Virus record (IMG/VR): IMGVR_UViG_3300025120_011683
Location: 1-31,528 of that record
Direction: 5' to 3' (one strand)
Length of the DNA: 31,528 bases
Source: a virus
The first letter of the stretch is position 1; each line of letters starts with the position of its first letter. Below the pieces are notes generated by a model. The model ran no database searches. It was not told where the DNA came from and was given only the letters and a program-made list of their open reading frames with translations. This document shows, one piece after another, positions 16,359 to 23,124 of this stretch. The position numbers and the translations under genes were made by a program.

Positions 16359-18013
16359 TAATATCCTCCTTTGCCCCTTATTGTTGTAGTAAGGCTGTGT
16401 TTATCTTGATGGTCTGGTCCATCTCCTCCGTTTGACATACGAAGATAACGAATCAGATCGAAAAAATCTTTAAGTGCTTCGTCATTTTTACCATTGGAGT
16501 TATAATTAATTAAACTATCTATAAGATTGCCACAATCCTCGTGGATGTAGCACAGGGGACTATTGGATTGATCTATCTCCACATTCGGATTGTAACTGAA
16601 CCAATCATCTAGGGATGCAATTCCGACTGCTTCCATTCTACCATCCGATGGTATGAAGTGCATATCATAGTCATAGAAGGATGTGAATAGATCATCATTA
16701 TCCTCATTCTCTCTAGCAAAGTAACGACTATCACCAATACGCTCGAATACTTCTATATCTATATCCTCCTCTATTTGCCTAAATAGATCTGCATATCCCT
16801 CTACATTATATCCAATTTTTTTAGAAGCTGGACCATATCGCCACTTAGGTTCTCCAAAGAGTGCCCATTCCCCGTGTGTATTACGGTCAGGGAACTCACT
16901 CCTAATATAGATCTCACCTTTAGCATTAACTCCAGCCCAAATTGCAGAGTAGTTTCTTGCTCCTGCTGGGTCAACCACTTGATAACAAGTAAATTTGGAC
17001 TTATCAGATATATCAGGAAAGGTTCTTCCGTATTTATTGGGCTTCGATGAGAGTACATTTACTTCTGGGGTGAATAGTGGCAATAGAGATGTCATTGACC
17101 TAACGGGTACACCATATGCTCTGACGAGTATTTCTTCTTCAGTCCTGCCACGGAGGTCTTTAGCTATTCTATCATATCCTCCAAATGGATTTTCATCGGT
17201 ATGGAGATAACATATAGAGGCATCCATCTGTGGACTATATTGTTTTACTGGTAGATCTCTATTGAGAAGCTCTGCCCTTCTGGTCTCAAGAGTCTCTGAT
17301 CCTTTTAGGTACTCCGATATAAATGGCGTATAGCCATCAATGGGTGTAAATCCAATAAGTAGCTTAGAATCTCGTGTTGCTAAACGGAAACGCAATGTAT
17401 TGACTAAGGTAGCATCGCCTAGGTACTCATCTAACCATGCACCAATATTTAGGTATGTAGGATTTTTAAATCCAAACTCGAATCCCTCTAGGATAGTCTG
17501 GTTATTAGTGAACTGCGTATATGTCTTGAAATCAACCCTAGTCTTTGTATCAGGGAAGATAAAGGAAGATCCAGTAAATCCATTCTGCATACTATAGTTA
17601 ATATAACCATCTATCGATTTAGTCTTCTTTTTAAATTCTTTAGGCATCATCTCCCAAATGGCTGACTGCTGGACTTTGACTGAGGTATCCGCATTCTGAC
17701 TAAAGCAAACAATATGCCCATTTTCCGATTTGGTAACAGCCTCCATGACTATCTTCGCACACCCAGTAGTCTTACCAGATCTATTACCACCTAGTGTTAG
17801 ACACTCATTATACTTAGTTAAGCCTGATCGTATCCGATCCCAGCCATTGAGGTCAAAGCCATGATATAAAGGATCAATTATACTATCCTCTATACGCTTC
17901 TCATGAAGCCTATGCATATCAGATAGTAGCTTAGGGTCATTCTTAGCTAGTAGTAGTATATCCTCATCAGAGGGAATACTCAGAAAGGGGTGTTTAGAGA
18001 AGCTTATTTCCAT
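16358..18013 (-). CDS. terL: Terminase large subunit
   Basis: The 551-aa protein is the packaging motor ATPase and nuclease. Walker A is GGNRSGKTT (75-83). Walker B is the hydrophobic run LNIGAWLDE with D195 and E196. The coupling segment is LLIGFTPIDGYTP (218-230). The nuclease domain starts with VVDPAGARNYS, where D348 would be the first metal ligand of the RNase H-like fold. Length and motif spacing fit the family. It overlaps the preceding small gene by one base and is followed by the portal group. The packaging strategy (headful or site-specific) cannot be read from this. Confidence 0.9.
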   Translation of the reverse strand: MEISFSKHPFLSIPSDEDILLLAKNDPKLLSDMHRLHEKRIEDSIIDPLYHGFDLNGWDRIRSGLTKYNECLTLGGNRSGKTTGCAKIVMEAVTKSENGHIVCFSQNADTSVKVQQSAIWEMMPKEFKKKTKSIDGYINYSMQNGFTGSSFIFPDTKTRVDFKTYTQFTNNQTILEGFEFGFKNPTYLNIGAWLDEYLGDATLVNTLRFRLATRDSKLLIGFTPIDGYTPFISEYLKGSETLETRRAELLNRDLPVKQYSPQMDASICYLHTDENPFGGYDRIAKDLRGRTEEEILVRAYGVPVRSMTSLLPLFTPEVNVLSSKPNKYGRTFPDISDKSKFTCYQVVDPAGARNYSAIWAGVNAKGEIYIRSEFPDRNTHGEWALFGEPKWRYGPASKKIGYNVEGYADLFRQIEEDIDIEVFERIGDSRYFARENEDNDDLFTSFYDYDMHFIPSDGRMEAVGIASLDDWFSYNPNVEIDQSNSPLCYIHEDCGNLIDSLINYNSNGKNDEALKDFFDLIRYLRMSNGGDGPDHQDKHSLTTTIRGKGGY

Positions 18014-18258
18014 TACTCTTCTTTATCATCCCTATCTTCCTCGACCTCTTCCCAGTCGATCTCGATCTCATCCTTATTCATCTCTGCTACAGTCTCACGA
18101 CATAGTGCCTTACCTATATAGTAGTTACTATAATCATACTTTAATGCCTCATCACTATCTATAACAACTATAGCCCAGTTAGTAAAATGCTCAGAGAGGA
18201 TAGCTTTAGCCTTATCAAAGGCTTCTTCCTCATGTGGACTCATTCTAATCCTCGCCAT
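18013..18258 (-). CDS. Acidic small protein between terminase genes
   Basis: I start at the ATG at 18258 (MARIRMSPHEEEAFDKAKAI), which has AGGA 6 bases upstream, rather than the in-frame TTG at 18264. The product is 81 aa with a helical first half, a short beta segment WAIVVIDSDEALKYDYSNYY, and a very acidic end (DEIEIDWEEVEEDRDDKEE). It overlaps the end of the small terminase gene by 14 bases and shares one base with terL. No family recognised; a terminase cofactor is possible from position. Confidence 0.6.
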   Translation of the reverse strand: MARIRMSPHEEEAFDKAKAILSEHFTNWAIVVIDSDEALKYDYSNYYIGKALCRETVAEMNKDEIEIDWEEVEEDRDDKEE

Positions 18259-18805
18259 CTTCAATCCTTTCAGCCTCTTTGATCTCGCTTAACCTAATCT
18301 CTACCGCCTTGATGGTATCTCTATAATCATCCTGCGTATGCACCTTTCTCTCCTCAGATATGTTAGATACCTCTCCACGGGCTGTGAGAGCCTCTCTAGA
18401 GGCATTTGCCATTGCGATGGATAGATCCTTCAAATCTTTGACTGTAGGCTCTATATCACCCATTTCTAATCGATTACGGATAATATTAGTTAAATCCTCT
18501 GACAGAGATGTCATGTTAATGTAATTCTTAGCAGATAGCTTACCTCCTAATTCACGGAACTGATTCTTATAATCCGCATAATCTACCAATGTATTGATAA
18601 TAGTATCACGATCTAGCTTATACTTCTTTACCATCATCGTCTGGGATACACCCGTAGAGAAAAGATATAGTATCTTAGCTACCTTCTCAGGATCATACCT
18701 AGATAAAGACTTAATACCTTCGATTTCTTTCTTCTGGGCTATATCTTGTATAGCACCATTAATAGAGGATGAAAGTACCTCTTTAGTTTCTTTACCATTT
18801 TCCAT
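18245..18805 (-). CDS. Probable terminase small subunit
   Basis: The 186-aa protein has an HTH-like part near residues 42-75 (EKVAKILYLFSTGVSQTMMV then KKYKLDRDTI), a central helical oligomerisation-type stretch, and an acidic C-terminus. It is the first gene of the late block and lies one small gene before terL. DNA recognition plus helical hairpins plus this place are the usual marks of TerS, which selects the phage DNA for packaging. The ATG at 18805 has no clear Shine-Dalgarno site. TerS sequences are too variable for a firmer call by eye. Confidence 0.6.
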   Translation of the reverse strand: MENGKETKEVLSSSINGAIQDIAQKKEIEGIKSLSRYDPEKVAKILYLFSTGVSQTMMVKKYKLDRDTIINTLVDYADYKNQFRELGGKLSAKNYINMTSLSEDLTNIIRNRLEMGDIEPTVKDLKDLSIAMANASREALTARGEVSNISEERKVHTQDDYRDTIKAVEIRLSEIKEAERIEDGED

Positions 18806-18849
18806 TATGGTAAAACCTATACCCTATATAATATATGTCAATAATAAAT

Positions 18850-18855
18850 AGTATA
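18850..18855 (-). promoter_or_regulatory. Candidate -10 element for the late operon
   Basis: The minus strand reads TATACT here, 45 bases upstream of the small terminase ATG. This would start RNA near 18843 and leave a 38-base leader. The matching -35 position is weak. A TTGACA (18836-18841) lies too close to the gene for a normal promoter. A phage- or host-specific activator could be needed. Confidence 0.3.
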
Positions 18856-19010
18856 GGTCTTTCTTTTTTGGAATATGAGTATCTAAGCCCTATCAAGGAC
18901 TAATTTTTTTAAACCCTACCTTATATATAGATATAAAAAAAATAAAAAAAAAATATAACCCCCTCCTCCCCATAGTGGAGTCGATAAGTAAATCTAATGC
19001 TAGGAATTAA

Positions 19011-19024
19011 TGATATTAATATCA
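19011..19024. promoter_or_regulatory. Palindrome TGATATTAATATCA, operator candidate
   Basis: This is a perfect 14-bp palindrome outside any gene. A near copy with a different central pair (TGATATAAATATCA) lies at 22928-22941 upstream of the AAA+ gene, at the other end of the same module. The pairing of both sites suggests one DNA-binding protein acts at both, but A+T-rich palindromes also arise by chance. Confidence 0.4.
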
Positions 19025-19039
19025 CGATCGAAAAAAAAA

Positions 19040-19077
19040 TGATCCTGATTAAAAAAAATTCATGCGATTCAGGATCA
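19040..19077. repeat. 9-bp inverted repeat TGATCCTGA / TCAGGATCA
   Basis: The arms 19040-19048 and 19069-19077 are perfect inverted copies separated by 20 bases. The same core TCAGGATC returns in the inverted repeat at 19550-19574, upstream of the 112-aa gene. No U-run follows, so it is not a classic terminator; a protein-binding or cruciform site is more likely. Confidence 0.5.
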
Positions 19078-19146
19078 AATGAGAAAATCTTTCAGGCAAA
19101 TTCAACCCATCTTAAGGGAGAGAAAAGGCTTAGATTTAGACATAAA

Positions 19147-19184
19147 AAAAAGCCCTTAGAATTGCTTCTAAAGGCTTTTGATTT
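19147..19184 (-). terminator. Bidirectional terminator after the 112-aa gene
   Basis: AGCC plus TTAGAA (19151-19161) pairs with TTCTAA plus GGCT (19166-19176) with one mismatch and a 4-base loop, and the stem is flanked by A-runs and T-runs on both sides. It starts directly beyond the TAA of the 112-aa gene and would stop leftward RNA; the T-run on the plus strand allows function in the other direction too. Confidence 0.75.
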
Positions 19185-19185
19185 T

Positions 19186-19524
19186 TTAGCTTATCCTTTC
19201 CCCGTATTTACCAATCTCCGCTCCTGTGCAATGGTCTAGATTGAATTGCTTAACGACTGCTTCGACATGGTTGGAAATGTGAGAGAGATCTTTTGGATCT
19301 AGCTTTATTTGATTCCCTTCGGTCTCCTGATCGATTGTATTTTCTAATAAGGAGGCTTCTATGAAGCGGTCTTTATCAAAGTTTCTATTATCGATTTTGA
19401 GATATTCTAAGAGATTATATTTAAACCGATCTTTTAGAATAATGATTCCCTTATCTGAATTGAATTCGATAAGGTTATCTGCGATTAACTTTGATAATGC
19501 GTTGTAATGTTTTCTACTTAACAT
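19186..19524 (-). CDS. Small conserved phage protein, 112 aa
   Basis: The protein starts MLSRKHYNALSKLIADNLIE and has NLLEYLKIDNRNFDKDRFIE near residues 37-56. This MLxxKHYxAL...L..YLKxDNxxFDxxxFxEA plan is known to me from many phage early or accessory genes without function. The C-terminal 45 residues are polar and less typical. It stands alone: a terminator follows it, and an inverted repeat (19550-19574) sits 26 bases before its ATG and could control it. Confidence 0.6.
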   Translation of the reverse strand: MLSRKHYNALSKLIADNLIEFNSDKGIIILKDRFKYNLLEYLKIDNRNFDKDRFIEASLLENTIDQETEGNQIKLDPKDLSHISNHVEAVVKQFNLDHCTGAEIGKYGERIS

Positions 19525-19549
19525 GATTTTTTATATTTGGTTTTAATGT

Positions 19550-19574
19550 GAGATCTTGAGTCATTCAGGATCTC
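19550..19574. promoter_or_regulatory. Inverted repeat upstream of the 112-aa gene, operator candidate
   Basis: GAGATCTTGA (19550-19559) and TCAGGATCTC (19565-19574) are inverted copies with one mismatch that becomes a G-U pair in RNA; the spacer is 5 bases. It lies 26 bases before the ATG on the minus strand, so it could be an operator or a hairpin in the leader. Its core TCAGGATC is shared with 19069-19077. Confidence 0.45.
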
Positions 19575-19807
19575 GAAAAATCTATTCATGTCGGAGAAGG
19601 AAACTGTGAAAGAACTGACAATAATAATTACAAAATGGTTTCTTTTTGCAATATCTAAATTTCAGACCTGGGAGCAAAAAATATCACGCCCAGGTATAAA
19701 AAATATCATAGCCAGAAATCGCTCTAAAAATCTGAAAAATTTCAGAAAAAAAATAATAATTTTTATATATATTTATATATATTATGATCATTATTATATT
19801 GATATCT

Positions 19808-19845
19808 AGGCAAGGCAATCAGGCGAGGCAACCTAGGCAAGGCAA
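19808..19845. repeat. Three iteron-like copies of AGGCRAGGCAA
   Basis: Copies start at 19808, 19821 and 19835 (spacing 13 and 14 bp). The middle one has G instead of A at the fifth base. They directly follow a 59-base A+T block. They are G+C-rich against a strong A+T background, which argues for selection. Confidence 0.55.
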
Positions 19846-19855
19846 TGGTATCAAA

Positions 19856-19886
19856 AAAAGCCTCTAAGGATGTCTCAGAGGCTTTT
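19856..19886 (-). terminator. Terminator of the AAA+/VWA operon
   Basis: AAAAGCCTCT (19856-19865) and AGAGGCTTTT (19877-19886) form a perfect 10-bp stem with an 11-base loop; on the minus strand the hairpin is followed by a run of seven T. It lies 23 bases beyond the stop of the VWA gene. Confidence 0.85.
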
Positions 19887-19908
19887 AAATGATATTATGA
19901 TAACTTAC

Positions 19909-21477
19909 TCAGGCTTTCTTCATGGAATACTCCAAAAGCCTTTTGGCTAAACTTATGGGAGATGTATCAATAAACGATTTGGTAAAATACTGATCGCAAT
20001 ATCTTCGAATTTTTGAAACTTGAGATTTTTCACATATGCATGAAGCAATAAGATTAATTCCTCTCCTCCGATATGATTCTTCATTAGGAATATTTCCTGT
20101 GAGATATCCATCAGTAAAAAGTAAAACTAAATCCTGCGGTTTTAAATCAGAATCATATTTCTTTAGATTATTGTCGAAGTTTTCATGATTACCGCATGGC
20201 TCTAATTCCATTAATTTAGATATGCTATGATTTGTGATATCATAATTATATGCATTGTAAGAAATGATCATTTTAAGATCTATTATATTTCTTTCATTCA
20301 ATAATTTTAATGCTCCTAGAAATTCCTTTCCTCCTAAATGAAGAAATGTATTTCTCATTGATCCGCTAAAATCTACAAAGCAAATCATTTTCAATTTACT
20401 GCCTGTTTTTCTATAGGATCTAAAAGCGTTTTCTAGACGCGTTATAGCATTTTTAATATAAAGCCTAGAGCCACTTGTCGAAATCGCATTTCTGACTGAA
20501 TAAGCCTTCTTACATATCGGTCTAAGCGAGCTAAAGATTCTATTAGTTAATGATCTTTCACCTTCAGTTATTCCAAAGCCTCTATTATCAATATTATCAT
20601 AATCAATATTGGAAGTGATTCCCTTATCTGAATTAACATTTCCAATTTTTGAACCTGCCTTCTTTTTCTTATCTTCATTTCCATGAATCTTATTTTGTCC
20701 TTCATAATGATTTGGAATTTCAGACCCGAAAGTAGATATCCATCTCTTAATAATATCCGCCTTAACAAAAATATTATCCGCTTCACAGTATTCACGATAA
20801 TATTTTATAATTGCTAATCTAGAATTTATTTCAGACGGGCGTTGAATACTATTCATAAAAATCACCTTTTCCTTTAGACCCGAATTGAATTTAAGCTTAG
20901 GCAAGAATCGAGTTAGGTTGCCTGATTTGGAATTAGTCATGCGATACATGGCTTCTTTCAACTTAAGAGTATAAAGAGCCTCTGAAGCATTGTCAGACTC
21001 TTCGGGGATATCCATATATCTATGCCAAAAGAATTTTCCAAACTGCGGAAAATCATTAACGATTTTATATTCAATATTACAATCTTCGAAAAGATTAAAT
21101 AAACTAAATGGAATATTAAATTTCTTTAATTCTCCTATTAGCTTTTCTGAATCTCTTTCAGTATAAAGAGCATGTCCTAATTCATGCCTATAAACTTCTT
21201 TCAGAAAATTGGTAGTTAAAGATAATGAATTTTTAGTTTTAACATTTACATATGAATGAATTTTTTCAGTCGAAGTTATGTAGTGTTTTTTGTCATTCAT
21301 ATCATATCTCCAATTGAAAGAGTCGTCTGACGAATCATGCTTAAAAATAACTTTTTCGCTATTAATGTTAGATGAATTTGTTAGTAGAAATCTTGCTATT
21401 CCTGATAACTTTTTATTCCTATAAAAGATTCTTTTATGAGCATTTCTAATGCATTGATATATGTCTGAAATTTTCAT
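19909..21477 (-). CDS. Metallopeptidase-like plus VWA domain protein, partner of MoxR-type ATPase
   Basis: The 522-aa protein has two recognisable parts. The first carries HELGH at residues 98-102, preceded by the helix TTNFLKEVYR, and a downstream NLFEDCNIEY (128-137), whose acidic residues could supply the third ligand of a zinc peptidase. The second is a VWA domain: MICFVDFSGSM with D369, S371 and S373 of the MIDAS metal site, and LLFTDG with D456. A polar Asn/Lys-rich linker (about 255-300) joins them. DUF2201 and CobT-like proteins pair a putative metallopeptidase with a VWA domain next to a MoxR or CobS ATPase, exactly as here. Whether the peptidase is active is unknown. It starts one base from the ATPase stop, so the two are one operon closed by a strong terminator. 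Confidence 0.7.
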   Translation of the reverse strand: MKISDIYQCIRNAHKRIFYRNKKLSGIARFLLTNSSNINSEKVIFKHDSSDDSFNWRYDMNDKKHYITSTEKIHSYVNVKTKNSLSLTTNFLKEVYRHELGHALYTERDSEKLIGELKKFNIPFSLFNLFEDCNIEYKIVNDFPQFGKFFWHRYMDIPEESDNASEALYTLKLKEAMYRMTNSKSGNLTRFLPKLKFNSGLKEKVIFMNSIQRPSEINSRLAIIKYYREYCEADNIFVKADIIKRWISTFGSEIPNHYEGQNKIHGNEDKKKKAGSKIGNVNSDKGITSNIDYDNIDNRGFGITEGERSLTNRIFSSLRPICKKAYSVRNAISTSGSRLYIKNAITRLENAFRSYRKTGSKLKMICFVDFSGSMRNTFLHLGGKEFLGALKLLNERNIIDLKMIISYNAYNYDITNHSISKLMELEPCGNHENFDNNLKKYDSDLKPQDLVLLFTDGYLTGNIPNEESYRRRGINLIASCICEKSQVSKIRRYCDQYFTKSFIDTSPISLAKRLLEYSMKKA

Positions 21478-21478
21478 A

Positions 21479-22816
21479 TTAAACTCCTCCTTTCACATCA
21501 AAATGATGTTCAGTTATTTTGCCGATTGTATCGGCTAATTCCTTAACTGAATCTTCTAAAGTATCACCCGAATCAGGATTCCACACTGTGCAATCGTCGA
21601 TTGAATGGAATACTAGATTATTCCATAATTCCTTAAATGTATTATCGCTTAAGCTTTCTACGCTGGCTTTCAGATTTCTGAAATCAATCGGATATTGCAA
21701 TGCTCCTTTTAAAACTAAATCTCTAGATTTTTCCATCAATTCGGCAAATGCATTTAAGAAATTTATTGATGTAAATTTATCAATATCATTAATTTCATAT
21801 GAATCTAAAATTGATCGACAAGTTGCCTTCGCAAATCCTTTTGTGAAGTTGAATCTTATCTTTCTGAATCGACTCCAAAAAGCTTGGATTGGTAATTCTG
21901 AAGTAAGATTTGCACCCGATATGATATGCAAATTTTTTGCATTTGCTTCAATCACTTCTAGGCTTCCATTTTCATTTTTTCGCGTAGTTAATCTATACCA
22001 TTTTTCTTTAACTCCGTTAACTTCTTTTTCAAATCCATTTAGGAAAGTTAAAAGAAATGCCTGAGTGTTTTCATTCCATCTTAGAATTTCATCTAAGAAT
22101 AATAATACTGATTTATTATTAGATGCGGATCTCATGGCTTGAGATAATATCCCGTCGACATTAACAAATCCTGTTCCGCTAGAATCGGGAATAATATTTC
22201 CTAACAATGTGGTAATTTCGTCAATATCACTTGAACAATTATGCTCTAGGAATTTATCATAAGTAGATCCTAGGATTCTAATTGAATGAGATTTTCCAAA
22301 TGAAGGAGGAGATAATAACATGATATTTGTATTCGCTTCGCAATTTGGAGAATAGTATTTTGTTACTGCCTCTAGCATCCGATTATCACCTGATATTTTT
22401 GCCTGAATAACTTTTATATTTTTTTGAATAGTAGGAGTATTTAATGCTTTAACAATTTCATTAACTTCAGATCCTAAATCTTTAGTATATGTTTTTTGCT
22501 CATTAATCTGTTCCTGAATATCACTTATTTTATTTAGGATTTTTGATTCATCAATATTTGGATTATTTTGATTTCCTAATGCTTTAGTCAAATCCGCTAA
22601 GGCTTTTTCTACTGAATTGGTTTCAGTAGGCTTAGGCTTAGCATTTAGATTTCTCTTATTATCCGCTTCAATAATAATTGAATCGCAATCATTGGAGTTA
22701 AGAGAATTTGTATCGGATGAAGTGATATCGGTGATATCTCCGTCTTTTATGTATTCTCTGATTAATTGTCTTTTTTCGACAACTGACATTATATCTAATT
22801 CGGTATTTGTATTCAT
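21479..22816 (-). CDS. MoxR/CobS-like AAA+ ATPase
   Basis: The 445-aa protein has a disordered, coiled N-terminal part (1-145, with LNKISDIQEQINEQKTYTKD) and an AAA+ core. Walker A is SPPSFGKS (169-176), Walker B LLFLDE (238-243), sensor 1 SGAN (300-303), and FWSRFRKI (313-320) holds the arginine-finger region. MoxR-family ATPases act with VWA proteins as chaperones that insert cofactors or remodel complexes; CobS/CobT cobaltochelatase is one case, and CobS-like genes are common in marine T4-like phages. A cobalt role is not supported here because no cobalamin genes are visible. An AGGAGGAG site precedes the downstream VWA gene, so both proteins should be made in quantity. Confidence 0.75.
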   Translation of the reverse strand: MNTNTELDIMSVVEKRQLIREYIKDGDITDITSSDTNSLNSNDCDSIIIEADNKRNLNAKPKPTETNSVEKALADLTKALGNQNNPNIDESKILNKISDIQEQINEQKTYTKDLGSEVNEIVKALNTPTIQKNIKVIQAKISGDNRMLEAVTKYYSPNCEANTNIMLLSPPSFGKSHSIRILGSTYDKFLEHNCSSDIDEITTLLGNIIPDSSGTGFVNVDGILSQAMRSASNNKSVLLFLDEILRWNENTQAFLLTFLNGFEKEVNGVKEKWYRLTTRKNENGSLEVIEANAKNLHIISGANLTSELPIQAFWSRFRKIRFNFTKGFAKATCRSILDSYEINDIDKFTSINFLNAFAELMEKSRDLVLKGALQYPIDFRNLKASVESLSDNTFKELWNNLVFHSIDDCTVWNPDSGDTLEDSVKELADTIGKITEHHFDVKGGV

Positions 22817-22915
22817 AATTTTTAATTTTGGATTAATATTAAGATTCTATTGAATCGCTTTGATAAAAAATACATTTGAGCAAATCTTTCAAGATTTAAA
22901 TTTTTTTCTAGAAGC

Positions 22916-22942
22916 ATGATATTTCGGTGATATAAATATCAT
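22916..22942. promoter_or_regulatory. Operator candidate with three TGATAT half-sites
   Basis: ATGATATTT (22916-22924) and AAATATCAT (22934-22942) are perfect inverted 9-mers with a 9-base spacer. The spacer adds another TGATAT, so half-sites occur at 22917, 22928 and (inverted) 22936. The inner pair gives TGATATAAATATCA, almost the palindrome of 19011-19024. It lies 100 bases before the AAA+ ATG. Confidence 0.45.
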
Positions 22943-22987
22943 AATGGCAATTTGAAAAAAAGCTTGCATTTTTTTTTAAAAAAAAAT

Positions 22988-23024
22988 AAAATATCTACAT
23001 CCCCTATAAGGATGAAGATATTTT
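22988..23024 (-). terminator. Leftward terminator inside the divergent region
   Basis: AAAATATCTACATC (22988-23001) pairs with GATGAAGATATTTT (23011-23024) with one mismatch. On the minus strand the hairpin is followed by TTTTATTTTTTTTT. No leftward gene lies just before it, so it would stop antisense RNA from the early side and insulate the MoxR/VWA operon. Confidence 0.6.
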
Positions 23025-23039
23025 AAAAAATAACTCATA

Positions 23040-23088
23040 CGGCAGTTCAACTCAAAATTTTCACGGCGGTTCAACTCAAAATTTTTCA
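23040..23088. repeat. Two tandem copies of a 24-25-bp repeat upstream of the early operon
   Basis: Copy one (23040-23063) and copy two (23064-23088) share CGGCRGTTCAACTCAAAATT; the second has one extra T. They end 36 bases before the first early ATG and abut a TTGACA, a place typical of activator or repressor sites. Confidence 0.65.
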
Positions 23089-23089
23089 T

Positions 23090-23095
23090 TTGACA
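23090..23095 (+). promoter_or_regulatory. Candidate -35 element of the early operon
   Basis: TTGACA here directly follows the tandem repeats. The best downstream A+T hexamer, TAATCA at 23111-23116, gives a 15-base spacer, shorter than usual, and leaves almost no leader before the ATG at 23125. The match may be accidental. Confidence 0.25.
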
Positions 23096-23124
23096 TAAAT
23101 GGAATATCAATAATCATCAAGGAA

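Larger units (their letters stand above)
18806..19185. other. Intergenic region before the late operon: promoter candidates, tracts and palindromes
   Basis: This 380-base stretch has no convincing gene. From left to right it holds a candidate late promoter (see next entries), an A-rich tract (18934-18955) beside a C-rich tract CCCCCTCCTCCCC (18959-18971), the palindrome TGATATTAATATCA (19011-19024), the 9-bp inverted repeat TGATCCTGA...TCAGGATCA (19040-19077), and a bidirectional terminator (19147-19184). On the minus strand the C-rich tract reads GGGGAGGAGGGGG followed by long T-runs. Confidence 0.7.
19525..19908. other. Repeat-dense intergenic region, replication origin candidate
   Basis: This 384-base stretch shows no convincing gene. 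It contains the inverted repeat at 19550-19574, a CCTGGG/CCCAGG pair (19667-19694), two direct AAAAAATATCA copies 22 bp apart (19676 and 19698), the 16-bp palindrome TCTGAAAAATTTCAGA (19731-19746), an almost pure A+T block (19747-19805), three iteron-like AGGCRAGGCAA copies (19808-19845) and a terminator (19856-19886). An A+T-rich unwinding block beside short tandem repeats is the usual look of an origin. Confidence 0.5.
22817..23124. other. Divergent regulatory region between the MoxR/VWA operon and the early operon
   Basis: No gene is seen in this 308-base stretch. It holds a small GATTC/GAATC hairpin (22843-22856), the operator candidate at 22916-22942, a T9A9 tract (22969-22986), a leftward terminator (22988-23024), a 24-25-bp tandem repeat (23040-23088) and a TTGACA (23090-23095). 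Promoters for both directions must be here, but no unambiguous -35/-10 pair can be read. Confidence 0.7.

Noticed and set aside
18997-19239. Rightward 80-codon frame
   Set aside because: It crosses inverted repeats, a terminator and the end of the 112-aa gene; composition follows A-runs.
19588-19809. Rightward 73-codon frame in the intergenic region
   Set aside because: It runs through palindromes and the A+T block, ends in a run of Ile and Tyr, and has no ribosome-binding site.
21479-22816. Cobalamin biosynthesis gene cobS
   Set aside because: CobS-like AAA+ genes in phages are often named so, but no other cobalamin genes are near and the partner has a peptidase motif.
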